A stretch of 64,000 nucleotides of DNA from Kibdelosporangium sp. MJ126-NF4 (GCF_000826545.1 NZ_CDME01000017.1:124001-188000); one strand, 5' to 3'. Shown: positions 28,657 to 37,993, counted from the stretch's first letter. A program made the numbers and translations. The notes: a model not told the origin generated them from the letters alone.

Positions 28657-28732
28657 AGGCCACATTGGTTGCACCGGGTGCAACCAATGTGGCCTTTGGT
28701 GCATTAAGCGCAACGAAGGTGGCCTTCGTTGC
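28657..28732. repeat. 23-bp intergenic repeats (locus D)
   Basis: A partial unit (28657-28672), an inverted unit (28680-28702) and a further unit (28710-28732). The first two make a perfect 16-bp stem with a 7-base loop, 20 bp after the MsiK-type stop; the third is itself a hairpin with GCAACGAAGG arms. Confidence 0.9.
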
Positions 28733-28776
28733 GAGGAAGCAGGGGCGGAGCGTTGCGTTGTGTAGTTGGCGTCACT

Positions 28777-28796
28777 CGAATGGTGGAATCCATTCG
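28777..28796. promoter_or_regulatory. Inverted repeat before the ZnuA-like gene
   Basis: CGAATGG and CCATTCG flank a 6-base centre, 62 bp before the start of the metal-binding lipoprotein. It may be a metal-regulator operator, but it is not a clear match to Zur or MntR boxes. Confidence 0.35.
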
Positions 28797-28857
28797 ACGG
28801 GGGTGTTGTAGTCTGGGTGAAGACGACAACGGTTTCCATTTCCATGCAGGAGTACGC

Positions 28858-29751
28858 ATGAGCGCCCGACTGATTGGTTCGTTAGCAGCCATGGCCCTCG
28901 TAGTGACGGGTTGTGGCTCGTCGCCCGGTACGGAGCCACAGCAGCCCGGCGGCAAGGTTTCCGTGGTCGCGTCGACAAACGTGTGGGGCAGCGTGGCGCA
29001 GGCGGTCGGCGGGGACCAGGTCGACGTGAAGTCCGTCCTCAAGGACCCGGGGGCCGACCCGCACTCCTACTCCAGCAGCGCGACCGACGCGACCGAGCTG
29101 AAGAACGCCAAGGTCGTGGTCTACAACGGCGGCGGCTACGACGACTTCTTCACCGGGATGGTCAGCGAGTCCGGAAAGGACGCGCGCAAGGTCGTGGCGT
29201 TCGAGCTGTCCGGCAAGCCCGAGGGCGGCAACGAGCACGTCTGGTACGACCTGCCGACAGTCAGGAAGGTCGCCGACAAGATCGCCGAGGAGCTCGGCGC
29301 CGTCGCGCCGGACCGCAAGGACACCTTCACCAAGAACGCGCAGGCGTTCGACGGCAAGCTCGACGAACTCCTCGCCAAAGCGGGACAGATCGGCAAGGCC
29401 AAGCCCGGTCTCCAGGTCGTGGTCACCGAACCGGTGCCCGAGTACCTGCTGCAGGCCGCCGGGGTGAAGGACGCGACGCCGGAGGCGTTCACCAAGGCCG
29501 TCGAGGACGAGACCGACCCGCCTGCCGCCGCCATCGCGCAGACCACGGACTTGGTCAAGAACAAACAAGTCGCCGCGCTGGTCAATAATGAGCAGACCGA
29601 GACGCCGGTGACCAACCAGCTGGGAGACGCCGCGAAGGCGGCGGGGATCCCGATCGTGCAGGTCACCGAGACCTTGCCGGAGGGTGTCGGCGGCTACGTC
29701 GACTGGATGACGAAGCAGGTGGATGCGCTATCCAGCGCGCTGACGAAGTAA
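28858..29751 (+). CDS. znuA: Metal (Zn/Mn) ABC transporter substrate-binding lipoprotein, ZnuA family
   Basis: 297 aa from ATG 28858. Signal peptide ending in lipobox VVTGC. Cluster A-I binding protein: metal-site His in DPGADPHSY and in NEHVWYDLP, with later Glu/Asp residues. There is no long His-rich loop, so Zn versus Mn is open. ATPase and permease genes follow with 2-bp and overlapping spacing, making a complete importer. Confidence 0.88.
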   Translation: MSARLIGSLAAMALVVTGCGSSPGTEPQQPGGKVSVVASTNVWGSVAQAVGGDQVDVKSVLKDPGADPHSYSSSATDATELKNAKVVVYNGGGYDDFFTGMVSESGKDARKVVAFELSGKPEGGNEHVWYDLPTVRKVADKIAEELGAVAPDRKDTFTKNAQAFDGKLDELLAKAGQIGKAKPGLQVVVTEPVPEYLLQAAGVKDATPEAFTKAVEDETDPPAAAIAQTTDLVKNKQVAALVNNEQTETPVTNQLGDAAKAAGIPIVQVTETLPEGVGGYVDWMTKQVDALSSALTK

Positions 29752-29753
29752 CC

Positions 29754-30551
29754 ATGACGCAGGCGCCACCGCGCGTCGCCCTGCGGGGCGCGCAGCTGTC
29801 CTACGGCAAGCGAACTCTCTGGTCGGGTCTGGATCTCCAGCTCGAGCAGGGTGAGTTCGTCGCGGTGCTCGGGCCGAACGGCTCGGGCAAGACGAGCCTG
29901 CTGCGCGTGCTGCTCGGCCTGCAGAAGCTGACCGGCGGCACGATGGAGATGCCGGACGGCACCGGTGTCGGCTACATCCCGCAGCAGCGGGCGCTCGACC
30001 CGACGATCACGCTGCGTGGCCGTGACCTGGTGTCCCTCGGCTTCGACGGGCATCGCTGGGGGATCGGCCTCAAGGGCAGGCGGGAACGCGGCCAGCGGGT
30101 GGACGAGGCCGTCCGCGCGGTCGGCGCGGGGGCGTTCGCGGACCGGCCGGTCGGTCTGCTCAGCGGTGGCGAGCAGCAGCGGCTGCGGGTGGCGCAGGCG
30201 TTGGTCTGCAACCCGGACGTGCTGCTGTGTGACGAACCGCTGCTGTCGCTGGACCTCGCGCACCAGCGGGCCGTCAGCCAGCTGATCGACAAGCGCCGCC
30301 GGGACGCGGGCACGTCCGTGCTGTTCGTGACGCACGAGATCAACCCGATCCTGCCGCTGGTCGACCGGGTGCTGTACCTGGTGGACGGGCGGTTCCGGAT
30401 CGGCACGCCCGACGAGGTGATGACCTCGGAGGTGCTGACCGAGCTCTACCGCACGCGGATCGACGTGGTCCGGGTCCGCGGCCAGATCATCGTGGTCGGC
30501 GCGCAGGGCGCGGTCGAGTCCGACCAGCCGCATCACCTGCAGGTGGACTGA
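29754..30551 (+). CDS. znuC: Metal ABC transporter ATP-binding protein, ZnuC family
   Basis: 265 aa. Walker A GPNGSGKT (40-47), signature LLSGGEQQRLRVAQAL, Walker B VLLCDEPLLSLDLAH, H-loop FVTHEINPILP. The NPILPLVD ending of the H-loop is typical for ZnuC/MntB-type ATPases. The gene starts 2 bp after znuA and its stop overlaps the permease ATG (TGATG). Confidence 0.9.
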   Translation: MTQAPPRVALRGAQLSYGKRTLWSGLDLQLEQGEFVAVLGPNGSGKTSLLRVLLGLQKLTGGTMEMPDGTGVGYIPQQRALDPTITLRGRDLVSLGFDGHRWGIGLKGRRERGQRVDEAVRAVGAGAFADRPVGLLSGGEQQRLRVAQALVCNPDVLLCDEPLLSLDLAHQRAVSQLIDKRRRDAGTSVLFVTHEINPILPLVDRVLYLVDGRFRIGTPDEVMTSEVLTELYRTRIDVVRVRGQIIVVGAQGAVESDQPHHLQVD

Positions 30552-31384
30552 TGGACAAGTTCTTCGACTTCGACAAGACCATCGAGGTGCTGCAGTACGA
30601 CTTCGTGCGCAACGCGCTGATCGCCGCGGCGATCCTCGGGCTGCTCGCGGGTGTGCTCGGGCCGTTGATCGTCAGTCGCAACATGGCGTTCTCCGTGCAC
30701 GGGACGAGCGAACTGGCCGTGACCGGTGGCGCCGCCGCGCTGCTGCTGGGCATCGGTGTCGCCTACGGCGCGCTGGCCGGGGCGGTCATCGCCGCGCTGG
30801 TGCTCGGCCTGTTGGCACGCCGTGGCTCCGAGCACGACTCGGTGATCGGTGTCGTGCTGGCGTTCGGACTCGGCCTCGGTGTGCTGTTCCTGTGGATGTA
30901 TCCCGGGCGCGCGTCGAACAGGTTCGGCCTGCTGTTCGGCCAGATCGTGAGTACGGACTCCACGTCGATCGTGTTGCTGTCGGTGTGCGCGGTGGTCGTG
31001 CTCGGTGTGCTCGCGGTCATCTACCGGCCGTTGATGTTCGCGTCGGTCGATCCCGATGTGGCCAAGGCCCGCGGTGTCCCGACGGGCGTGCTGTCACCGA
31101 TTTTCGCCGTGCTGGTCGGCGTCGCGACCGCGCTCGGTGTGCAGACAGTCGGGGCGTTGCTGGTGCTGGCGTTGATGGTCACGCCTGCCGCCGCCGCGTG
31201 CCGGATCACCGCGAACCCTGTGCGGGCAACGATTCTCTCGGTGGTGTTCGCCGAAGTGGCCGTGCTCGGCGGGATCGTGCTGTCGCTCTCGCCCGGTGTG
31301 CCGGTCAGCGCGTTCGTCACGACGATCTCGTTCCTGATCTACGTCGGTGCCCGTGTTTTCTCGAAGGTCCGTGCCACTGCCTAA
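30551..31384 (+). CDS. znuB: Metal ABC transporter permease, ZnuB family
   Basis: 277 aa, about eight membrane segments. The RNMAFSVHGTSELAVTGGAAALLLG segment and QTVGALLVLALMVTPAAAA are ABC-3 family hallmarks. Translationally coupled to znuC (ATG within the stop). Converges with the DUF445 gene, overlapping it by 4 bp. Confidence 0.92.
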   Translation: MDKFFDFDKTIEVLQYDFVRNALIAAAILGLLAGVLGPLIVSRNMAFSVHGTSELAVTGGAAALLLGIGVAYGALAGAVIAALVLGLLARRGSEHDSVIGVVLAFGLGLGVLFLWMYPGRASNRFGLLFGQIVSTDSTSIVLLSVCAVVVLGVLAVIYRPLMFASVDPDVAKARGVPTGVLSPIFAVLVGVATALGVQTVGALLVLALMVTPAAAACRITANPVRATILSVVFAEVAVLGGIVLSLSPGVPVSAFVTTISFLIYVGARVFSKVRATA

Positions 31385-32568
31385 TGCAGTAGGAGGACTT
31401 GGAGCTCACCGACGGCGAACCCGATGAGCGCGCCCACAGCGATCAGCTTCCACTCGTCGCGGCGGAACGCGGGGCGCAGCAGCTCCTCGTACTCGGTGCG
31501 GGTCAGGTCGCGCATCTTGGTGGCGATCGTGTTGCCGACGTCGAGTGTCTCGGTGAGATAGTCCTCGGCCTGCCGGAGTGTGTCGGGCAGCCGCTCGATC
31601 GCCTGGATCGACGCTTCCCGCTTCATCGCCGCGAGGCGGCGTTTGCCGATCGCGGTCGCCACGAGCGGGCGGGCCAGCGCGGCCTGGTTTTCGATCGTCT
31701 CGTGTACGACCCGTTCGACCAACGCCTCGAGCCGGTCCGCCCTCGGTCCGTTGAGGACGGACCGCAGGATGTTCGGCACCGTCACGACTTCGCGGGCGAC
31801 CAGCTCGCCGTACTGCTCGGCGACCTCGTCGCGGCGCTTCTGGAAGACGCCCTGGAACCCGAACCTCCGCTCCCTGGGGAAGAACACGAGCTTGATCGCC
31901 AGCCAGTCGGTGAACCAGCCGATGCACATACCGAACAACGGCAGCACGAGCGGCTGTTTGGTCAGCGCCCACACCAGTGTCTGCACGACACCGAGCGCGA
32001 AGCCGAAATAGATCCCGCTGCGGGCGATGAAGGCCATCTCCGGCTTCGAGATGTCCTTGATCAGCCGGACCATCAGCGCGGGGTCGCGGCGCAGCGTGTC
32101 GACCGCGAGCTCCTTGATGTCCAGCACCTGGTCGACGGTGTCCTGCAGGGTCTCGACGATCCTGCGGACCGCCTCCGGCGCCCCGGCCTGCACCTGTTTG
32201 ACGAGCACGTCCTGGGCCAGCACCGGCAGCGTCTCCCACAGCCCCGGGTGGTGCTTGGCCATCACCGAGCGGGTGATCGCGTCCACCTCGACCAGCAGCG
32301 CGGTTTCGAGCTCCTCGGCCAGCCGCCGGGCGTCGACCCTGGCGAACACCTCGCGGGCGTCGACGAGCCGGGTGGTCAGCATCTCGGCGGCGATCCGGAT
32401 CATCCGTTCCGCGTTGCGCGGGACAACTCCTTGCCAGCCAAGGAAAGTGTGCGGGATGCCGACGAACCGCAGCGGCCGGAACATCATCTCGATGGCGATC
32501 CGCTTGGTGCCGTAGCCGAGCGCCGCCGCGACGAACGGCATCGCCACGTACACCACCCAGTCGGCCAT
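31381..32568 (-). CDS. DUF445 family membrane protein (copy 1)
   Basis: 395 aa from ATG 32568; a GTG at 32577 is possible. N-terminal membrane segment (DWVVYVAMPFVAAALGYGTK), a long helical middle, a second membrane pair (about 195-230, IYFGFALGV and GWFTDWLAIK), further helices and a C-terminal membrane segment ending ELQVLLLH. The TDWLAIKLVFFPR motif is the DUF445/YheB signature. Function unknown. A second copy lies at 34.4 kb in opposite orientation. Confidence 0.8.
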   Translation of the reverse strand: MADWVVYVAMPFVAAALGYGTKRIAIEMMFRPLRFVGIPHTFLGWQGVVPRNAERMIRIAAEMLTTRLVDAREVFARVDARRLAEELETALLVEVDAITRSVMAKHHPGLWETLPVLAQDVLVKQVQAGAPEAVRRIVETLQDTVDQVLDIKELAVDTLRRDPALMVRLIKDISKPEMAFIARSGIYFGFALGVVQTLVWALTKQPLVLPLFGMCIGWFTDWLAIKLVFFPRERRFGFQGVFQKRRDEVAEQYGELVAREVVTVPNILRSVLNGPRADRLEALVERVVHETIENQAALARPLVATAIGKRRLAAMKREASIQAIERLPDTLRQAEDYLTETLDVGNTIATKMRDLTRTEYEELLRPAFRRDEWKLIAVGALIGFAVGELQVLLLH

Positions 32569-32586
32569 GGTGATCACCGTAGCGAC

Positions 32587-33360
32587 TCATGTCGACGGCA
32601 GCCTGCCCGGCGGGATACTCGGCGGGACGTAGGGCAGTTCGCCCGGCCGAACGGGTGGGCCGCCGAGCGGACCGCCCGGCCGCTTGTTGTCCATGGTCGT
32701 CAGCCGGGCCTGCGCCTCCTGCAACGCGTGCCTGCGTCTGGCGACCAGGCTGAAGCCCAGGGTGTAGGTGAACAGCGTCCAGCCGAACGGGATCAGCAGG
32801 AATCCGCACGCCAGCATCGGGCCGAGTACGCCGGACGGCGCCTGCGCGCCGACCAGTGCCAGGCCAGCGAAGCCCGCCAGCAACACCGACGAGACCGCCA
32901 GCGCACCCGCTCCCGGGAAGTTCCGGCGTGCCCGTGCGGTCGGCTTGTCCAGGTGCGCGGCGAGCTGGGCGCGAACCAGCCACAGCCGCCGGAGCGTGTG
33001 GTCGGGCGGGACGCCGCCGACGGGGATGTCGATCTCCGGCTCGCCGGTCACATCGGGCACCTCGGGCAGTGGATCAGGGAACTCCGGCCACGCCTCGTGC
33101 GGCAGCCAGTGCGGCCTGAGGCCCGGTCGGAACGGGCGTGTGCCCGGCCTGCGGGCGACGTCCAGGTCGCGCACCGATTCCGACCGGTGCCACCTGCTGC
33201 CGAGCCACGCCAGCCCGGCCGCGACCGACTCGACGAACACCGTCGCGATCCACGAGCCCCCGTCCAGGTAGCCGTTCTCGGCGTCGAAGCCCAGCCTGGC
33301 CAGACCGAACGCGCCCGCGAGTACGCCGATCGCCTTCAGCCAGAACCCGACCACGTGCAC
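32587..33360 (-). CDS. Membrane protein of unknown function
   Basis: 257 aa from GTG 33360, chosen because upstream codons only mirror the DUF2236 gene and its promoter. Membrane segments at about 7-20, 32-48, 138-157 and 162-184; a Pro-rich tail (about 215-257). It precedes DUF445 copy 1 by 18 bp on the same strand, so they are probably co-transcribed. No family recognised. Confidence 0.55.
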   Translation of the reverse strand: MHVVGFWLKAIGVLAGAFGLARLGFDAENGYLDGGSWIATVFVESVAAGLAWLGSRWHRSESVRDLDVARRPGTRPFRPGLRPHWLPHEAWPEFPDPLPEVPDVTGEPEIDIPVGGVPPDHTLRRLWLVRAQLAAHLDKPTARARRNFPGAGALAVSSVLLAGFAGLALVGAQAPSGVLGPMLACGFLLIPFGWTLFTYTLGFSLVARRRHALQEAQARLTTMDNKRPGGPLGGPPVRPGELPYVPPSIPPGRLPST

Positions 33361-33390
33361 ACTGGCCTTATCGCGGCAGGCCGGGATCCG

Positions 33391-33445
33391 TTGACACCAT
33401 CCGGCCTGAGTGAGACATTGAAACAAACATGGCCGCTTTGTCTCA
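33391..33445 (+). promoter_or_regulatory. Promoter and inverted repeat before the DUF2236 gene
   Basis: A consensus TTGACA (33391-33396) is followed after 17 bp by GACATT (33414-33419). TGAGACA (33411-33417) and TGTCTCA (33439-33445) form an inverted repeat over the -10 and start region, suited to a repressor such as a TetR protein. Confidence 0.45.
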
Positions 33446-33456
33446 GGGAGGCCTCT

Positions 33457-34395
33457 GTGCTGGTTTCGCGACTGCTCGATCTCGGTGACCTGGCCACCAT
33501 GGGCACCCTCAAACACGGCATAGCCGTGACCTGGGCCAAAGCGCTCAACGCGGACAAGCTGCCCGGTGAGCAGTACAACGGCCCGCCCGGCGACCCCGGA
33601 CTGTTCGGCCCGGAGTCGGTGATGTGGTACGTCCACGACGACCCGTCCGGTGTGGTCGGCGGGGTGATGGGCCTGATCCTCGGCTCACTGCACGAGCCGA
33701 CCATGCACGGCACCAACCGGCACTCGGTGTACAAGGACGACCCGCTCGGCAGGCTCGGGCGCACGGTGTCGTTCGTCAACACCATGTGCTGGGCCAGCAC
33801 CCCGGTCGCCGAGAAGATGGCGCAAACCGTGCGGCGGATGCACAAACACGTCCACGGCACCATGCCGGACGGCCGCCCTTACGACGCGTCCTCGTCCCCG
33901 CACCTGATCTGGACCGGCGTGACCCAGGCGTACGGGATCATCCAGGCGCACCTGCGCTACCACCCGAACCCGGTGTCCCAGGCCGAGATCGACCAGTACT
34001 ACGCCGAATACGCCGTGATCACCGAGATGCTCGGCGCCACAGACGTGCCCAGGACAGCGGCGGATGTGGACGCGTACTTCGCGCGAATGCGCCCCCAGCT
34101 GACGTATTCCGAGGAGACGGCCGAGGTGGTCGACTTCTTCACAAAGCCGATCGGGCCGACTCCCGTGGCCCGCGCGGGCAGCAGGCTGCTCAACAAGGCC
34201 GCGTTCGACCTGTTGCCGCCGTGGGCGAAACGCCTGTACCGGCTGCCGGAGCAACCAGTCGACCAAGCCGTCACGCGGCGCTCGCTCAAGGTGCTGCTCC
34301 AGTTGTTGCGTGACAGCGTCGGAGAATCGCACATCAAAACCGAGGCAGTCGCCCGTGTGAACGCCCCCGCGCAGGTACTGTCGACTACCGGCTAG
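33457..34395 (+). CDS. Oxygenase MpaB family (DUF2236) protein
   Basis: 312 aa from GTG 33457. Family marks: GPESVMWYVHDDP, the conserved HGTNRHSVYKDDPLGRLGRT, HKHVHGTM, and LIWTGVTQAYG. DUF2236 proteins include the rubber oxygenase Lcp and fungal MpaB, which bind heme through His; candidate ligands here are the His pairs in HKHVHG. Substrate unknown. Located between the two DUF445 copies and transcribed toward copy 2, 43 bp away. Confidence 0.82.
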   Translation: MLVSRLLDLGDLATMGTLKHGIAVTWAKALNADKLPGEQYNGPPGDPGLFGPESVMWYVHDDPSGVVGGVMGLILGSLHEPTMHGTNRHSVYKDDPLGRLGRTVSFVNTMCWASTPVAEKMAQTVRRMHKHVHGTMPDGRPYDASSSPHLIWTGVTQAYGIIQAHLRYHPNPVSQAEIDQYYAEYAVITEMLGATDVPRTAADVDAYFARMRPQLTYSEETAEVVDFFTKPIGPTPVARAGSRLLNKAAFDLLPPWAKRLYRLPEQPVDQAVTRRSLKVLLQLLRDSVGESHIKTEAVARVNAPAQVLSTTG

Positions 34396-34438
34396 AAGGC
34401 GTGCGAGACCTGGGGAGGCCATCCTGATCCCGCAGTGG

Positions 34439-35629
34439 GTGGTCTACGTGTCGATGCCGTTCGTCGCGGCGGTGATCGGCTACCTCACCAAGCGCGTGGC
34501 GATCGAGATGATGTACCGGCCACTGGAATTCGTCGGTGTCAGAAGGACGTTCATCGGCTGGCAGGGCGTGATCCCGCGGAACGCGCACCGGATGGCCAGT
34601 GTCGCGATGGAACTGCTGACCACCAACCTGATCAAGCCGAAGGAGATCTTCGCCCGGCTCGATCCGGAACGCGTCGCGGAGGAACTGCGGGAGCCGCTGC
34701 TGCGTGCGGTCGAGGACGTCACCCGTGAGCTGATGGCGGAGTACCAGCCGCAGCTGTGGGAAATGCTGCCGACGGGCGCGCAGGAACGGGTGATCAGGCA
34801 GATCCAGGCGGACGCGCCGCGCGTGGTCGAGCGGCTGATGCGCCAGATCGCGGGCAACATCGAGGAAGTACTCGACGTCCGCGACATGGCCGTGCGCAAC
34901 CTGGTGCGCGACAAGGCGTTGCTCAACCGGCTGATCCGGGACACCGCCCAGCCGGAGATGCGGTTCATCGCGCATTCCGGAATCTACTTCGGTTTCGTCA
35001 TCGGGCTCGTCCAGCTCGGCGCGTGGGCGCTGACGCACAGCCCGTGGATCATGCCGATCTTCGGTGGCCTGACCGGCTGGCTGACCGACTGGCTCGCGCT
35101 GAAGATGATCTTCTTCCCGCGCGAGCCGAGGAAGTTCCTGTTCTTCACGTGGCAGGGCATGTTCCAGCGCCGCAGGATGGAGGTCGCGCACGACTACGGC
35201 GACATGATCGCCCGCGAGGTGCTGACCGTGCAGAACGTCCTCGAAGCCGTGTTGACCGGGCCCAAGTCGGACAAGCTGTTCGCGCTGGTGCAGCGCGAGG
35301 TCCAGCGGGCGATCGACTCGCAGGTCAGCCTGGTCAAACCGCTCGTCGTGCTGACCGTCGGCTCGCGCAGGTACCAGGAGATGAAGCAGCGGGCGGCCAA
35401 GCGTGCCATCGAACTGCTGCCGACGACGGTGCAACACGTCGAGGAGTACGCCAGCAGCGCGCTCGACGTCCGCAACACGATCATCACGCAGATGCAGCAG
35501 CTCACGCCGGTCCAGTACGAAGGATTGCTGCGGCCCGCGTTCCGTCAGGACGAGTGGAAGCTCATCGCCGTCGGCGCGGTGATCGGCTTCCTGGTCGGCG
35601 AGCTCCAGGTCCTGTTGCTGCTGCACTGA
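34439..35629 (+). CDS. DUF445 family membrane protein (copy 2)
   Basis: 396 aa from GTG 34439. Clear paralogue of the copy at 31.4 kb: same VVYVSMPFVAA start, GWLTDWLALKMIFFPREP centre and GELQVLLLLH end. The true start may be a CTG at 34424: a GGGGAGG site (34412-34418) is 5 bp before it but 20 bp from the GTG, and CTG gives LIPQWVVYV, which aligns with MADWVVYV of copy 1. Function unknown. Confidence 0.8.
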   Translation: MVYVSMPFVAAVIGYLTKRVAIEMMYRPLEFVGVRRTFIGWQGVIPRNAHRMASVAMELLTTNLIKPKEIFARLDPERVAEELREPLLRAVEDVTRELMAEYQPQLWEMLPTGAQERVIRQIQADAPRVVERLMRQIAGNIEEVLDVRDMAVRNLVRDKALLNRLIRDTAQPEMRFIAHSGIYFGFVIGLVQLGAWALTHSPWIMPIFGGLTGWLTDWLALKMIFFPREPRKFLFFTWQGMFQRRRMEVAHDYGDMIAREVLTVQNVLEAVLTGPKSDKLFALVQREVQRAIDSQVSLVKPLVVLTVGSRRYQEMKQRAAKRAIELLPTTVQHVEEYASSALDVRNTIITQMQQLTPVQYEGLLRPAFRQDEWKLIAVGAVIGFLVGELQVLLLLH

Positions 35630-35691
35630 ACGAAAACGCGGTGTCGGAAAGGCGCCAGCTTTTCTTGCGCGAGCAAGCTTCTATTGAGGAC

Positions 35692-36432
35692 ATGAACACA
35701 GCAGCAGGCAAGGTCGCACTGATCACCGGCGGCAGCAGGGGAATCGGCGCGGCGACCGCGATCCGGCTCGCCAAGGACGGCGCCGACATCGCGTTCACCT
35801 ACCACCAGAACGCCGAGCGGGCGGCCGACGTCGTCGACCAGATCAAGGCAGCGGGCCGCCGCGCACTGGCCATCCAGGCCGACAGCGCGTCGGCGGAAGC
35901 CGTCAAGGGCGCGGTGTCCCAGACGGTCGCGGAGTTCGGGCGGCTGGACATCCTGGTCAACAACGCGGGTGTCGGTGTCCTCGGTCCCATCGGGGAGTTG
36001 ACACTGGCGGACGTCGACGTCGTACTGGACGTCAACGTGAAGGGCGCGTTCGTCGCGTCCCAGGCGGCGGCCGAGCACATGGCCGACGGCGGCAGGATCA
36101 TCACGATCGGCAGCTGCATGGCGAAGCGAGTGGCCGGTCCGGGAGGGACGCTCTACGCGCTCAGCAAGAACGCGTTGATCGGCCTGACCAAGGGCCTGGC
36201 ACGGGACCTCGGTGGACGGGGGATCACCGCGAACCTGATCCACCCCGGCCCGATCGACACCGACATGAACCCGGCCGACAACCCCACAGCCGACTGGCAG
36301 CGCAGCTTCGTCGCGCTGGGCACGTACGGCGAAGTCACCGACATCGCGAACGCGGTGTCCTACCTGGCAGGCGAATCCGGCCGGTACGTCACCGGTGCCG
36401 AGCTCGCCGTCGACGGCGGCTTTGCTGTGTGA
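35692..36432 (+). CDS. Short-chain dehydrogenase/reductase, 3-oxoacyl-ACP reductase-like
   Basis: 246 aa from ATG 35692. NAD(P) loop TGGSRGIG (about 12-19), NNAG motif, catalytic Ser in TIGSC, YALSK (Tyr-x3-Lys), and the C-terminal GAELAVDGGF. Classical SDR; substrate unknown. The 62-bp leader holds a short palindrome CTTGC-GCGA-GCAAG (35664-35677) that may be an operator. A 42-bp perfect palindrome follows the stop. Confidence 0.9.
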   Translation: MNTAAGKVALITGGSRGIGAATAIRLAKDGADIAFTYHQNAERAADVVDQIKAAGRRALAIQADSASAEAVKGAVSQTVAEFGRLDILVNNAGVGVLGPIGELTLADVDVVLDVNVKGAFVASQAAAEHMADGGRIITIGSCMAKRVAGPGGTLYALSKNALIGLTKGLARDLGGRGITANLIHPGPIDTDMNPADNPTADWQRSFVALGTYGEVTDIANAVSYLAGESGRYVTGAELAVDGGFAV

Positions 36433-36437
36433 AGCCT

Positions 36438-36479
36438 CGTGAGTGGTTGGTCCGGTTAGAACCGGACCAACCACTCACG
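36438..36479. terminator. 42-bp perfect palindrome between convergent genes
   Basis: A 20-bp arm beginning CGTGAGTGG pairs perfectly with its complement around only AG. It lies 5 bp after the SDR stop and 2 bp before the MBOAT stop, so it probably ends transcription in both directions, although no T-run is present. Confidence 0.7.
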
Positions 36480-36481
36480 AG

Positions 36482-37930
36482 CTAGAACTGGTTGTAGAGG
36501 AAGGGGCTGAACGTGCCCGACGCGACCAGGATCGCCGCGTAGGCCAGGCCGACGGTCATCACGCCGATCCGCACGATCGTGGCGGGCCTGCTGCGCGAGG
36601 ACTCGATCAGCGGTCCCGTCACCGGTTGTGCGGGCATGAACAGGATCGCCAGCGCGCCGATCATGACCAGCAGGCGCTGGTTGGTCAGCGCGCTCTCGGC
36701 GATGTCGGTCAGCCCGTCGAAGTCCGGCAGGAACATGTGGCCGACCATGGTCATCGCGCTGGTCATGTCGTCGGCGCGGAAGTACACCCAGCCGATCACC
36801 ACGAGGAACATCGTCAGCGCGCGGCGGGCGATCCGGGGACCCCGGCGCGTGGGCCCCTCCTCCAGGCTGAAACCACGCTCGACGATCAGCAGCGCGCCGT
36901 GGAACAGGCCCCACACCAGGAACGTCCAGTTCGCGCCGTGCCAGAACCCGGTCAGCACGAACACGATGCACAGGTTGCGGTACGTCTTCGCGGCGCCGTG
37001 CCGGTTGCCGCCGAGCGGGATGTAGACATAGTCGCGGAACCACCGCGACAACGACATGTGCCAGCGGCGCCAGAACTCGGTGATGGTCACCGACGAGTAC
37101 GGCCGCGCGAAGTTCTCCGGCAGCCGGAAGCCCAGCATCCGGCCGAGGCCGATGGCCATGTCGGAATAGCCGGAGAAGTCGAAGTACAGCTGCAGCGTGT
37201 ACGCGATCGCGCCGAACCAGGCGATCGCGAACGTCATCTGGTCGTCCGGCGTGGCGAAACAGGCGCTCACGAACGGCGACAGCGAGTCCGCGACGATCAC
37301 TTTCTTGCACATGCCCAGCGCGAACCGCGGGAAGCCGGACGCGATGTCGTCGAGCCGGTGGCTGCGCTGCTGGGGCAGCTGGTCGGCGATCTCCCTGTAC
37401 CGCACGATCGGGCCCGCGACCAGCTGCGGGAACATCGCGATGTACGCGACGAATGACACCGGGTTGCGGGCCGCGTGCCGTTCACCGCGGTAGATGTCCA
37501 CCGCATAGGAGATGTGGTGGAACGTGTAGAACGAGATGCCGATCGGCAGCGCGAGATGCGTCACGGGGAAGTCGCCGCCGAAGATCCGCGCCAGCTCGGC
37601 CAGCTGCTCGGTGGCGAACCCGGCGTACTTCCAGATCGCGAGGACCACCAGGTCGAACGCGATCACCGAGAAGAGGATCGTCCGGCGCCGCTTGCGGTTG
37701 CGGTCCCACTGGTTCGGTTCGAGCCGGTCCGGTTCGAGCAGGGGACCGGCGAAGAAGTTGACCACCATCGTGGTCAGCAGCAGCCAGGTGTCCGCGCCCG
37801 CCGCCGTCGCGTAGAAGAACACACTGGCCACGGCGATGATGCCGTTACGCCAGCTCCGTGGCGACACCAGGATGGCGACCAGCACCACTGGCATGAAGTA
37901 CCAGAGGAACAGCGGCGTGGCGAACGACAT
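36482..37930 (-). CDS. MBOAT family membrane O-acyltransferase (AlgI-like)
   Basis: 482 aa with about eleven membrane segments. Family marks: LPIGISFYTFHHISYAVDIYRG, FPQLVAGPIVRY, FDFSGYSDMAIGLGRMLGF, EFWRRWHMSLSRWFRDYVYIPLGGNR, and the catalytic His in TGFWHGANW. Such proteins transfer acyl groups, often acetyl, to exported polysaccharides. A partner SGNH/AlgJ-like protein is not adjacent. Confidence 0.92.
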   Translation of the reverse strand: MSFATPLFLWYFMPVVLVAILVSPRSWRNGIIAVASVFFYATAAGADTWLLLTTMVVNFFAGPLLEPDRLEPNQWDRNRKRRRTILFSVIAFDLVVLAIWKYAGFATEQLAELARIFGGDFPVTHLALPIGISFYTFHHISYAVDIYRGERHAARNPVSFVAYIAMFPQLVAGPIVRYREIADQLPQQRSHRLDDIASGFPRFALGMCKKVIVADSLSPFVSACFATPDDQMTFAIAWFGAIAYTLQLYFDFSGYSDMAIGLGRMLGFRLPENFARPYSSVTITEFWRRWHMSLSRWFRDYVYIPLGGNRHGAAKTYRNLCIVFVLTGFWHGANWTFLVWGLFHGALLIVERGFSLEEGPTRRGPRIARRALTMFLVVIGWVYFRADDMTSAMTMVGHMFLPDFDGLTDIAESALTNQRLLVMIGALAILFMPAQPVTGPLIESSRSRPATIVRIGVMTVGLAYAAILVASGTFSPFLYNQF

Positions 37931-37993
37931 CGACTACCTCATTGGGAAGGACAGGGCCTCGGTGACCCTATCCGACCAAATGGAGGAATGAAG

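Noticed and set aside
28801..28857. Zur box before the ZnuA-like gene
   Set aside because: The AT-richer stretch (GGTTTCCATTTCC) does not form the symmetric TGAAAAT-type Zur palindrome; only the separate inverted repeat at 28777-28796 was kept.
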